Below, piece after piece: positions 11,256 through 22,208 of a DNA stretch of 64,000 nucleotides; position 1 is the stretch's first letter, and the number at the start of each line of letters is the position of its first letter. The translations under genes and the position numbers were made by a program. Source of the DNA: Cordia subcordata (taxonomy: Eukaryota; Streptophyta; Magnoliopsida; Boraginales; Cordiaceae); contig JAPTOF010000011.1 in assembly GCA_028554755.1 (NCBI GenBank), forward strand, positions 4,492,501-4,556,500, given 5' to 3'. The notes under the pieces were generated by a model. That model was not told the origin of the DNA. It did no database searches and was given only the letters and a program-made list of their open reading frames with translations.

Positions 11256-13220
11256 TTTATTGGATACACACATAATGATATCATAAATGCATGAGTGAAA
11301 TAATATGATGCAAGTATGATATCTATGTAATAGCAAAAGAGAACATACATCAAGCCTTTTTACATCATTTTTCGTTTAGTAGATAAACCCTCAAACGACT
11401 ATGATGTAATAGTGTCTCAACCCTATCAACATGAACTCCATGAATGGCATGACTGAACAAATGAATAATCAAGTTAGGCTTTAGCCTATTTAGATAACGC
11501 TTATCTAGATATACACTATCTAGTGGTATCTAATCACTGCTTTGTTTGGCCTTTCAAATCACCTTGAGGCCTCCACCGATAGGGTAGCCAAACTCATGAT
11601 TTGAGTTGAGTATATTTAACCACTCTTTAGTGTCTCATTCCTCATTATGTATCTAGACTTGAGCCCTCCGATAGGGTAGTAACTCTTATCCCCATGCAAT
11701 GAGACGGTCTATGATGATGAATTTCATCGATAGGATGGCTGAACCTCATCAACAACCTTATGAATATACACGTTAAGTCCATCTTACCAAATCTAGGTAA
11801 CTATAACACCCTCCGATGGGGAGGTTAATACTACTCACCCTTAGTGTGAACATGATATAAAAGGCCGTGAGGTTTCTAGTCCCCTCTCCTATTCAATATT
11901 TTCACCTTAAGGGTTTTATCTATCTGTCTTGGTCCTATATGTTTAGGATCTAAACACCATATTTGAATCAAAAGACCACGGAATGTTCTGGACTTAAGTC
12001 ATCTGATGGGCTAGACTTCTTGTCACTTCTTGTCAACATCTCCTTAGGTGATCCTTAGTAAAGAACTCTACCGACGGGATGGCCGAATTCACTAACACCT
12101 TTTATGCTTTAAGATTGAACTTTGTGTTTTTTAAAAACATTTCATGGTACTCAAATAGATTCAACCTAATCTTAGGCTTTTAATGAACCCATAGGTTTAC
12201 AACTTGACTTTCTCTATTAGCTATGGTACTTTGACTTTAGTTCTAAACACCCCTTTGAATCAAAATTCACATTATGTTACTAAGTCATATCCATACCAAA
12301 ATAGAGAGTTAAACCTAAATCCAGATTATGAAATCCTTAGGTTGGCACACTCGAGTTGTCTAGATAAGTCCATTGGTTAATTAGTGTCGCAAAAAACTAA
12401 TGTCCCTAACCAATTTCATGCATTACTTTTTAGGCTCTTTAATTATCGAATAATTTGCCTAAGTAATCTCGAGGAACTTATCAAACTCGAGCCAAACAAG
12501 ATCTAAAGGTTAGCCAATTTTAAACCCTACTTGGGTGACATGTTGCTATGTGATCACATTGCAATAATCCATACAGATAATCAAGCATGTATATAAATAT
12601 TGCAAAATAAACATCTATAGCATAAATAAATGGTCCCTAATCGATGGGCCCATGTAATATCACTCGAGGCTTAAAGCCCAAAGCAGTCGAACTTGCCAAA
12701 ACTTCAAATAGCTACAAACTACCTCTACTGATCAAGCTATGCATTCTTACCAACCAATCAGCTAGGTCGATCGGTACATCCAGAATGTCAGCTTCTTCTG
12801 TTGGTCGAGCAAAGCCTTTTGTTAATCGACCGACTACTCTAGACCTGCCTCGAACTTCATGCACAACAGCATTTTTTGGCTTCGAATTGAAACATTACAA
12901 GGAAGTACATAGAAGCTCAACCTGTACAAGCTTCCTTTATGACAAGAAACATAAATTTGGTCACAAAATACAAGCCAATTCCCATTCCTATGCTTCTCTA
13001 AAATTAAAGCCACATTAACTTTCTATGGAAGAAATTAAATCCATATATTCAAACCATCGATTAGGACCAAAATCACACACAAGCTGGAACCACAAAGGTT
13101 AGCCCACTGCAAATGTATCAAGCAAACACACAAATCACCACCCATGAGATATTTCACATCTCAAAGCCATTGTTTATGTGTTGTAGGCTATTAATCATGT
13201 GTAGAATAAGTACCTATCCT
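11256..13220 (-). other. copia-1 long untranslated leader
   Basis: About 1.96 kb between the primer site and gag, homologous to 59400-61034 of copia-2. It contains a motif of the type CCGAYRGGRTRGCCRAAC recurring every 80-150 bp (near 11577, 11660, 11728, 11813, 12002, 12070), and near 12690-12850 a few CGATCGG/CGACCGAC patches. No coding match; an open frame at 12644-13018 has no recognisable product. Confidence 0.65.
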
Positions 13221-13229
13221 CTAATACCA
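13221..13229 (-). other. copia-1 primer-binding site
   Basis: The minus strand reads TGGTATTAG two bases after the LTR end (…CCAACA). This is the initiator tRNA-Met site TGGTATCAG with one C-to-T change. copia-2 has the unchanged TGGTATCAGAG at the same place. Confidence 0.75.
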
Positions 13230-13738
13230 CTTGTTGGACTAGGTTGGTAATACTATGTCTAGTTGATTAGCCATTTTTAAAAAAATTTAACCAACAATAG
13301 TAGCAAAATAAAGCAACTAAACATCTATTACGCATATGTGGACGATATGTAGTGTATCACCCTAAATGCGTAGTATCATTAATGTAGCCTCTTTATACAA
13401 TTACTTGCCTCTTACTAGCCCCATAATGGTCTTCTCTATTATAATCAATCACCAATAGTTAGGATATAGTGTGCTATGTAGTGGGCAAGTACTAATTAGG
13501 GATTAATTGAGTTTTAAGCTAGGTAATATGTGTTCTTGGTGTAACTGTGTGAAAAATTCTACACACACACCAAAGAGAAAATAAGTTTCTCATGTTATGA
13601 ATTCTCCACTTGGGTCTTGCCAATTGCCACTATATATCATACATGGCAACCCTAGTAAAGATAAGGTGCTAGGAAGATTATTGATTTCAATAATGCCCCT
13701 TTTTATCTTCTAGAAAAGGAATATTGTCTATGGATAAG

Positions 13739-15046
13739 TGTTAGCTAAATATTCTTTATTGATTTTGATGATGAAAATATGTATATGCATTATTTGATTA
13801 AACAGCTTCTTGTGAAATGAGATATTATATGAAGCTTGGAAAATATGAAGATGTGCATAAAGGATCATTTGAAGAAGAGAAAAGATAAGAAGGCATAAGG
13901 AGGAGAAGAGAAGACATAAGGGGTACCGGATTTATTTTTTTCTTCTTGCTCTTCTTGTGAAATGTCCATATACTGTATAGACTTGGCTCAAAACATTCTT
14001 CCTTATCATTGCAAAATTTTTCTCAAGTCTTGCACTTTTAAAATATGCACAAAAGTATTTGAATACACACATTGAGACAAAATGAGTTTTTTTTTTGGGT
14101 GTTTTCATTCACAACATGCGTTTACATATTTATTCAAAATTACTTGGAGTTGTGAAAATACACTTGAGCTTGTTTTTCTAAAAAAATCTGGCTTTACTTC
14201 ACATTCTGGAGTGGCCGGACCCCCAAGCCGGTTGACCGGCTGACCTGGGTGATAGCCCGGCCTAATTAGAAAGTGAAAGAAAAAGCCGGACCCCCTAGCC
14301 GGTCGACCGGCTAAGGCGTCCGACCTAGTCAGAGAAGGAGAAGGGCAAGCAGGACGACCAAGCCGGTCGACCGGCTGAACGGGGACTGTAATAAATGCAC
14401 TAGCCGTTTCTTACCGTTCTGGCCGAGATTTTCAATCTTCCTTCACCTACCAAATCCCTAACCCTCAAATCTCTATAAATACACATTCAAATACAAGTTC
14501 TAATCAATCAATTGAAGTGTGCAAAAGCTTTTATCATCATTCAATACTTCTTGAGCCATTCTTGCAATATATTGAGCTTTCAAGAGCTTATTATTTTCTC
14601 TTCTTGAGGAAATTTTCAGATCCAACCTCTTTTCATTCTTGAGTATTCACACTTTGAGAGCTTTATTCATTGTGAGATATATCCATGTAGCTTGTAAAAG
14701 TGTGAGGAAATCCTATAGAGAAAGTCTCTTGGGTTCTTTGAAGTGAAACTTCAAAGAGGTTGTAAAAATCTTGGTTTGTGCTTCACCAAGTTTTGAAGAA
14801 GCATTTTAGTGGAGATCCTTGAAGTCCTAAGGAGAGATTCCTTGGGCGGTGGACGTAGGTTTGGCCGAACCACCTAAAAATCGTTTGTCTCTCTTCTCCT
14901 TGCTTTTAATTTCATTCTTATTACCTTGCTTATATAGTGTTTGATATATTGCTTGTTAGAGTTGTAAATTTTCTGTAAATTTTAAAAACGAAATTTAGTA
15001 TTAATATCTTAATTCACCCCCCCCTCTTAAGATATTTGCACCCACA
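13739..15046 (+). mobile_element. Solo LTR of an unrelated LTR retrotransposon, 1308 bp
   Basis: It starts TGTTAGCTAAATATTC and ends TTTGCACCCACA, and is flanked by a perfect 5-bp duplication ATAAG (13734-13738 and 15047-15051). Bases on either side join the two halves of the copia-1 LTR without gap when compared with 6760. A TATA box at 14474-14481 gives the orientation. It ends with a C-run (15017-15024) shortly before the terminus. No internal region is present, so it is a recombination product of a full element. The GC-rich palindromes at 14226-14376 are described separately. Confidence 0.9.
14226..14481 (+). promoter_or_regulatory. U3 promoter region with three AGCCGGTCGACCGGCT palindromes and TATA box
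   Basis: Three 16-bp palindromes lie at 14226-14241 (AGCCGGTTGACCGGCT, one change), 14297-14312 and 14361-14376 (both perfect AGCCGGTCGACCGGCT), spaced 71 and 64 bp, interspersed with CCGGACCCCC. TATAAATA follows at 14474-14481, about 100 bp after the last palindrome. The block is strikingly GC-rich within an AT-rich LTR. The position upstream of the TATA box is that of LTR enhancer repeats; that role is inferred. Confidence 0.7.
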
Positions 15047-16384
15047 ATAAGTCTTATCCAAAATATCCCATTTTACACACTATAAATATCTTCCATGTGG
15101 GCCCTACTTATCTAATTAAGACATCCATGAGTTATATTAAGAAGACCCGAGTAATTAAATCTCATCTTAATTCTAAACTCAAATCTTAATTAAGAAATCC
15201 AAAAAATTAGCCATCCTAAATTAATCACATCTAATTGGAACATGACTAGTGAAGGGACCAAAAAATATAATTACCCTTGGCTCCCAAAATGACCAAAATA
15301 TCCACACCACAGCTTTGGCGACATTAAGGCCACTTTGACCTCGGTCTATTTCCACTAGAAGACCAAAGCCACACTCCAAGGATAATCACTGGCTAAGCAG
15401 GAGCTTGTTACCCGTTCTAGCAATCTCTGTCTTTGACCACTCAAGTGAAATGACCAAAACGCCTTTCTATGTATAGCTGTAGTTAAGGCCGATTGCAACA
15501 AGTACCATCACCTCTAAAACTACATCTAAATCTCAAAATATCTAGTCCTATATTATGATCATCCACTAGTTATGGATCTCTTGATATAGGAAGCAACGTA
15601 CAAGCCAAATGACTGATATACCTAAGAAGGATGATGTCACTAATACTAGATTTCTGGTGATCAAATGGATAAATCCAATGGGGCATATAAACTCTACTAT
15701 TGCATATGCATGTCTCAACTGAATTAGCATACAACACCCTACGTACGAGGCAGACAATCTTATCACTCAAGACTTGTGCTTATGGCACATCAAAGTGTTG
15801 TACCTTAACTTAGTCAGTTCATCCACACATGCTCAAGATTAAGAGCATTGGTCACTCAGAAGCTATGAGTATCTCGTCTTCTATACGTGACGGTAAGATT
15901 CCCAAAAGAATACCCATGGTTCCCCTATCCAATGCGTGATACACACACTAGAAGCGTAGTCTAAAAAACCATCCAATGACCTAAGTAGATCACCCTCTTA
16001 GGGAGACTCGCCCTCTATAGCCTTATCCTGGTAAAGTGCCCAACACTACCATATGGCTATGGACTAATTTATGATATCACCAAATCTAGATTTGGACCTA
16101 TGGTGCGTCCAGCCTTACTGCGTACCTAAGTCATTGGTTTATATTATTATACCTTCATACTTTGCATTAATGCGTATATTGGGAGAATAAGCTGTGTAAA
16201 GTTCAATCATATGAACAACATCATGAGAGTATTATGTCTAGTATCCAGTAATCACTTTGTGCTTGTGGTTTTTAGGGCATACAATCCCAATAGAAAGGTC
16301 CTACAAACAGCCCCCAAGCACAACAAAGAAGGGTAAGCTATTCTATCTGTAAAAGAAGCTTAGAATGTAGAAGCCCTCTTGATA

Positions 16385-17090
16385 TGTGTCATTGTACGTG
16401 TTCATATCCAGTTTTTACGTGCACATTTAAGGGTGTTTAAACCTTAATTGTATGCATTTTGTATAGAATTTATGCTTAATCGTTAATAGTTGTACATAAT
16501 GAATTTGGACGCATAAATGTTATACTAAATGTTATATTTCATGTTTTGAGAGAGTTTTGGAAGGACTTGAACTTACATGAGGGAGAATTGAGCTAAAAGA
16601 TGAAGACTGGAAGAAAAAGAATGAAGCATGGATTACGTAGGCCAAGAAAGATTGGCCCTTGGCTTTAAACCCATCTAACGACTTGAATCACTAATATTAA
16701 TTAAGAGACTTCTAATCAACACAACGATATTAGTAGTCTCGAGCGATAAATAGACCTAATTGGTTATCATAGCCCAAGTATTCGATGCAATCACCCTAGT
16801 TCCCCTTCTTCTTTGTGAAGTTTCATTCTTTAGCTTGGCACCTTAAGTTCCTCCATAGTTTAGGTATATTTTCTATCATTTTTAGCTCCATTTAATCTTA
16901 GAAAGACAAAAAATATTCACATACATGTATGTAGCAAGTTTTAGGCACCCGACCACATAGAGACCAAACTAAGATAGCCTTCCTATGGAGATGATACCTA
17001 TACCACGCATTATACTAGACACAATTCGTACGTTTGCAAGTGTAAAACTTGATGCAATTTGATCTTAATTCTTCCATACCACCAAGTACA
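16385..17090 (+). repeat. L-plus 5' LTR (internally shortened)
   Basis: It begins TGTGTCATTGTACG, where L-minus begins TGTGTGACTTGTGTG, and shares GTGCACATTTAA, GGTGTTTA and TTTTGGAAGG with it. It ends ACCAAGTACA at 17090, just before the primer region. At 706 bp it is less than half of the 1563-bp L-minus 5' LTR; the TATA box and palindrome cluster seen there are not found here, so this copy has an internal deletion. Confidence 0.65.
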
Positions 17091-17314
17091 TGATCAAGTT
17101 TTTTAGCACCATTGCCGAAGAGCTACGGCATTGGTTCTTTGTGTGTTTTTGTGTTTGTGATTGGTTTACTTGCTTGTGCTCTATCTTTACTTGCTTTTCA
17201 TTATTTGAAAACTACAAAAAAATTGAAAAATCTCAAAAACTCAAAAAAATTGAAAAATTTTGAAAATTAAAAAAAAATGAATTGTGAAGAGGTTTTACTT
17301 GTGATTCATTAAAT

Positions 17315-19060
17315 ATGGATAGATCCAATGCTTCTTGATGGTCACTTGTATCCTCTTCACCACTTCTCCTTTATGCTCCCAATGCTTATGTTCTATGTGG
17401 TAGTTATGAGCATCATACTATATGTCGTCCCCTTGCATATGAAAATCCCTCTTCTAGGACTTATTCAAGGCATGATCCCTATATTTATATGCCCTCTCAT
17501 GCATTTACATCTAGTTTTCATGATTATGGGGAGCCAAATCATGCATCCATCTTGGGGTCAAGATGACTCTTCATCCTATTCACCTTCTAGCTACGAATGT
17601 TCCTCTTTGCACCATCGTTTCCCATCTATTCTTCTTCTGAGTTTTTTGATGGTTATGCTCAAAATGATTTTCAATATGATTACCATTTCCACTCGGTTGA
17701 GCCCTCTTCTTTTAAGTCTCTTTCACAAGATGAATAGCTTGTTATCTCTTATCTCTCATTATCTAACCAAGAGCAACTAGAGAGTTTGAAGCAAGATACC
17801 AAATCTCTAGGTGAGTGATTGAGAGAGCGGTCGAGAGTGTGCAACTCATGAGTGAGAATGTTCAGATACCTTTAGAGCGAGTTGAAGAGATAAGAGAGAG
17901 ACCTAGAGATAAAGGAAATAGTGGTGAAAATGACGATGTTTTAGAAAATTTGAAAAAGTGGTTGATGGAAAGATTATATCTTGTAGTGAAGATGAGAATG
18001 AGTGTAATGATAATTTGGTTCCTTCTAAGCTTTCAATGCCTTTCATCGAGGCATGTGAACCTTTTCTTTCTTTTCATCGTACACTTCACTCATACATGGA
18101 GGTTGAGTCTCATGTTCATAGTACTCAATTGCATTCAAAGTTAGCATTTAAGGAGTTTAGCGCACATTCTTCCCTTGAGAATTCATGTATACATGATGAG
18201 GAATCTGTTGAGTCCCCTTTGTCCTCTCCATATGTGCTAACCCATTATGAAAAGCGTGATGGTGAGATGACGATCACTAGCAATGAATTTGTAGAAGCAT
18301 TTGATGAGATCGTAGCTAGTAATGATTTGAAGTCATCCATTATGGAGAATAAAGCATCAATTTTAAAGTTTTTACATGATACGTCTCTTGGAGTTAAGAA
18401 TTGTTGTGTTGAGAAGAACAGCGACTCTAAGAAGACATTTAAGGATGAAATTGATGAGCTTGAAATTGTGATCTATGGGTCTTTGTTTGTGTTTGATGAA
18501 TCATTGTTGATACCTTCTTCTACCTTCCTCATTAGGGAATTGATTAATGAGATTAAGCGTTTTCTTGATAAAAATGAACCTTCCCTTAGTGTGAGTGAGC
18601 CCATTAAGATCGAGTCCACCCTATGTGAAGAGTTAGAGTAACCTAGGATTGATAATATTATATCTTGTGGAGAAGAAGAGTGTAATACTTCAAACTCCCT
18701 TATCGTTGACCCTTCTTCTCTAAATGTCGTTCCTACTCCCCTTTCATATTCTATTGAGTCTCCCTCTTTAAAGCTTACGTCCATGCCTTCTTGTATAGAA
18801 CACTTTCATCTAGGGTTAGAAAATACTTCTCCCACTTTGCATACATTAGACCTATATATGACCCTTGGGAAGGGTGTGTTTTTAGCCCTTGATTACGAGA
18901 AGAAAGCCATGGGGTAGTTAATTAAAGAGCGAGTAAGACATGATCTTTCATGTTTGAGCATGCTTCATTTCACACTTGCGCACACATATTCATTTGATAT
19001 TTTGGGGTGGCATTTAGAAAAGAGGTACACCATGCATTCATTGCCCAACCCTTAGTTCAT
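17315..19060 (+). pseudogene. L-family CCHC protein, copy in L-plus (broken)
   Basis: The ATG at 17315 gives MDRSNAS, a TGA where L-minus has Trp (SWWSLVS), then SLVSSSPLL. An eroded knuckle (LCGSYEHHTIC) and FHDYGEPNHAS follow. After frame changes come DDSSSYSPSSYE, YAQNDFQYDYHF, a heptad-rich stretch (QEQLESLKQDTKSLGE, ENVQIPLERVEEIRERP), then one clean frame of 227 residues at 17958-18641 (MVDGKIISCSEDENE..., MPFIEACEPFLSFHRTLHS). The end block, MPSCIEHFHLGL and KGVFLALDYEKKAMG, is at about 18780-18915. Counterparts of each block except 18230-18640 occur in L-minus. I do not recognise the family; a gag-like RNA-binding role is suggested only by the knuckles. Confidence 0.6.
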
Positions 19061-20400
19061 GACCCTTTTCCCTCTATCTTCTATGCTTTAATGATTATTC
19101 AGTAATTTATGCCACGCAACTTTAAACATGTGTTGCTATAACATTAGTGCCTATTTGGGGGCGTTAAATCTAGTGCTACTAGGAGGCACCCTAGGCCTTT
19201 CTTGTATTTTATTTGCCTTTGTATATAATAGATTAGTTTTCTTTCATTTAATCTTACTTTGTATAAAATAATAGATTAGATTGCTTTTGTATTCCTTACC
19301 TTTTTTTATAGTTTAGGCTTTCTTTTATTTGTTTATAATCTTAATTGGTCAGATTTTTCTTCCCTTGCTTGTTCTTGCTCCTTTTCACCATTGGTGCATT
19401 AATCCTTTACCCCTTGCATAATCCTTGTTTATCATTTCGAATGTCAATATGAGGCCCCATATTATTATCTTCTAATCTCTTCTTTGTTTTTTGAGCATTT
19501 TTGCTTTTCATAAAAGATGGAGGATAGAAGATAAATGGATTATCGTTGGCATTTGCGGGACACATGCAAACAAGGTTGTATCTTTCCATTCTTTACTTGT
19601 CCTTATCTACCCCTAACACATTCCCTATATGCGTTTCATGTTCTTGCTTGTTGTGCGTGATGCTATTTACGTGAGGACAAGCAAAGTTTAGGTTTAGAGA
19701 TATAGTTGTTCTTTTATTGTTTATATCATTTATGGGGTAGATTTGCTTTCCATACCTTGTTTTTGCTCAAAATGTATTCAATCTTTTTGATTTTTTTGCA
19801 TGTTTTGAGTTGTTTATCTGTATGTTGGTTGGAGTGTTGGCTCTTGATATTGATTCAATTGATTGGTGAAATTGTGGAAAGTGAATAAAGTGAAGGGAGA
19901 CCTAAGACTTGGAGGGGATGCCTCTTGAAAGCTGTGGGGGGTGAGCATCTTTAAGAATGCACCTTGTAACTATCACAGGGCTTGGCGGGAAAAAGTGTTG
20001 AAAAAGCAGTGTTGATATGAGTGTCCCTTTCTTAATTGATTTTTTTTTATGTGCCTTGGCCTTTCTTTTTCTTTTCTTTTTGCTTATGTTGTGTATTGAC
20101 GAAAAATCCAAAAAAATAGAAAAAGGCAAAAATGAGAAAAAAAATAAAAAAGCCTAAAAAATGTGAAAAAAAAAGAAAAAATTGTGAAAAACCAAGAGGC
20201 ACCAAAAAGTTCATTGAATAAGTACTCAAATGACACAACGTCGACTTGGCACACGTTTATCTTTTCGTTTTTTCATGTGTTGAGAATAAGGCTCTTGTGT
20301 CTTTTGTCAGCCATTGTGTTTGCACATTCTTTCTCTCCTTATTTTAAGGCTTTGTGCTTATCGGGGAGATCATGTTAGTCGAGGAGGCACGAAATATCAA
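19061..20400 (+). other. L-plus 3' non-coding region
   Basis: No coding match. It includes a T-rich region around 19200-19400, an A-rich tract at 20099-20190, and a terminal stretch (20260-20400) that matches 45250-45400 of L-minus read on its own strand (GAATAAGGCT, CATTGT, GATCATGTTAGT, CACGAAATATCAAC). Confidence 0.55.
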
Positions 20401-20404
20401 CTTC

Positions 20405-21690
20405 ATGTGTGCGTGTTGGACTCCTAGACTTTTGGAAGTATAGTTGCTTAGGGATTTCCCATGAGGTGCGAGGTATAGTTAATTAGATGGAACCTTACAT
20501 CTAATGAATTTTTCACATTCATCTTGATTCCTCCTTAGACGCTTCCAGATCGGGGAATCCTGGTCCCTAGCGTGTACATTGACAGGATGATTGCCCTTGC
20601 AATAGTTGTCCCTCATAAATCTTGACCAAAGACAATCCGCAGTGCGAAACCACTACCAAAGTTTCATCTCCATAGCTAAACTCAACTCTGCCAAGGATCT
20701 AAAACTAAGACCATCTTCCTCAGCAGGTTTACAAGTATCTGACCAAGAAGCCAATGAAATTTCCTTACCTCGCTTGTGTCACCCTAAAGAAAATTGTTAG
20801 AAATTCTTCCGATCTGATACAACACTATCTTTGGGGCCTTCATTACATGAAGAAGGCGCATAGGCATTGTTGGTAGGGTACTTTTCAGAAGCAAAATATG
20901 CCCTCAAAACGAAAGAGATTGGCATTCCCATCCAGTAATTCTTTCCTTAATTTGCCTGATCAAGTCATCAATGAGGACGGTTTTGCAATGACCATTATAA
21001 AGCGGGACACCGAAGTAGCAGATAGAAAGCTGTTGTCTCTTAAACTCCATAATCTCTTAATAATATCCACCCTTGATTTAGAAGCCTTATTGGACACAAT
21101 AAACCCACTTTATCCTTGTTCGCCTTTTGACCGGATACCTTTTTATATTGATACAAAAAATGCATAATCCTAGTCAAGACCCTTTTTGAACCATTCGCAA
21201 AGATGACCATGTCATCAGCGAAAGCCAAATAAGAGATAGTGATGGAACTATCAAACCGATAGCCAATAGAAGAATATTTATTAAACAGCTCATTTAAGCC
21301 TCACGAGAGATAATACGCCACCAGGACAAACAACAAAGGAGATATACGATCACCCTATTGTAATCCCCCATTGGATTTAAAGAAAACTGCGAGCTATTGA
21401 TCATTTGGCTTTGTATTTTAGTAGTTGAATTTTCAGCAATTTTTGGGGTAATATTAGACCTCCAAAAATATGGAGTAATATTTTTGTTAAAAACTAAAAG
21501 AAAACACTTTTGGACTTGACGTAAAAATAACTTTTCAAAAGCTTTTTTGAAACTCACAAAAAGTAATTTTAAGTGTCTAAAAGCTGAACTAAACAAGCAC
21601 TTAATCACTTTGATTGATTGGATAGTCCCAAATTGAAGGATCTAATCCATGATGATATTCTAAAATACTTTCGCCATCTTCTTTAGGTTC
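20405..21690 (-). pseudogene. LINE-B: ORF2 reverse transcriptase to connection region (partial)
   Basis: Minus-strand L1-type RT. In order: LQQGDRISPLLFVLVAYYLS with one stop (family 'GlRQGDPlSPlLFvl.ae.Ls'), then LAFADDMVIFANGS with the FADD catalytic box intact, then YQYKKVSGQKAN. After the RT come KRLWSL-type pieces and CKPAEEDGLSFRSLAELSLA and WFRTADCLWSRFMRDNYCKG, which match the post-RT 'C.pk.eGGLG.r.l...n.all.k..Wr' region. It is truncated at the left by L-plus. A 196-bp MITE splits the RT before the QGD motif. Confidence 0.8.
21406..21601. mobile_element. Probable hAT-type MITE in LINE-B
   Basis: This 196-bp non-coding block interrupts the RT reading between its N-terminal part and NSSQFSLNPMG. 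Flanks TGATCATT (21398-21405) and TAATCACT (21602-21609) agree at 6 of 8 bases. Termini GGCTTTGTATTTTAG and (minus) GTGCTTGTTTAGTTC are imperfectly inverted. The interior has A/T-rich arms. Confidence 0.45.
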
Positions 21691-22208
21691 TGTTTATGGG
21701 TCAGAAACAAATTTAATAAGAATCTCCTCACATAGGCCAATCCTCATGGGCTACCTTAACTAGATCCCTAATTTAGGCCCTAACCTTGTTAAGAAAAGCC
21801 ACGAGCCCCTATGAGAAGTCGAGAAGTGCGCTTACAGCCTATGCTCTTATCCTTTTAGTTAAGTAAACTATTAAAGTTGTGAATAATGTAACCACAAAGA
21901 AGGACATTTAGAAAGAAACAAGTGATATCAACACCATTAAAATCCCCATCATACAAGGAAATGCTCAAACAATTACAACTACAGTACTTCACTAAGTTAA
22001 GTTACCGGTAACTATTTGCAAGGAAGTGAAAATTACACTAGGAAACCCGAGTAAATTTTTGCTAATTTTATAGTAAAATAGTTGGGGAGTACAATGAGGA
22101 GGGAGTATGACATAATTTGTGTCGCACTCGTATATCTTTATCTTTTTTTGGAATTGCGAAGTAGTTGAAGTAATCGACATTGCTTATTTAGGAATGATAA
22201 TACTTATA
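21691..22208. other. Spacer
   Basis: Nothing recognisable; no open frame with a family match. Confidence 0.4.

Larger units (their letters stand above)
6269..16292 (-). mobile_element. copia-1: Ty1/copia retrotransposon, decayed, both LTRs
   Basis: Minus-strand element: 5' LTR at 13232-16292 (split by a solo LTR), tRNA-iMet-type primer site at 13221-13229, long leader (11256-13220), gag with zinc knuckle (10500-11255), integrase/RT region (8023-10060), polypurine tract at 8011-8022 and 3' LTR at 6269-8010. Domain order integrase before RT makes it Ty1/copia. The LTRs, leader and gag are clearly homologous to copia-2 at 53677-62792. The outer 3' LTR end has lost about 26 bp relative to the other copy. 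Flanks gcaag (6264-6268) and gaaag (16293-16297) may be the eroded target duplication. Confidence 0.85.
13232..16292 (-). repeat. copia-1 5' LTR, split by a solo LTR
   Basis: Plus-strand limits are TGTTGGACTAGG... at 13232 and ...ACAATCCCAATA at 16292, so in element orientation it runs TATTGGGATTG...CCAACA (first base pair changed from TG). Removing the 13739-15046 insert and one ATAAG copy leaves about 1.75 kb, the same size as the other three LTRs of the family. The outer part is the best conserved across the four copies. Confidence 0.85.
16385..20400 (+). mobile_element. L-plus: gag-pol-less LTR element with CCHC ORF, 3' end lost
   Basis: Plus-strand element with a 5' LTR (16385-17090), a gypsy-type primer region (TTTTTTAGCACCATTGCC, 17098-17115), an A-rich leader, one long broken ORF (17315-19060) and about 1.3 kb of 3' non-coding sequence. 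Its LTR, ORF and 3' region match L-minus (44198-50001) in the same order. The 3' LTR is missing: shared sequence stops near 20400 (GGCACGAAATATCAAC) and LINE-B begins. I see no protease, RT or integrase. It is probably a non-autonomous (LARD-like) element mobilised by a Ty3/gypsy partner; that is inference. Confidence 0.7.

Noticed and set aside
12644..13018. 124-codon plus-strand frame in the copia-1 leader
   Set aside because: It is antisense to the element, lies in a leader that aligns with the non-coding copia-2 leader, and the frame is not kept there.
13221..13229. tRNA fragment
   Set aside because: It is a primer-binding site next to an LTR end, not part of a tRNA gene.
13739..15046. 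A host gene promoter with TATA box and GC-rich palindromes
   Set aside because: Ends TG...CA with a 5-bp duplication show it is a solo LTR.
17328..17780. 150-codon Met/Leu-rich frame as a membrane protein
   Set aside because: It is a shifted frame over the start of the L-family ORF; the neighbouring frame has the blocks shared with L-minus.
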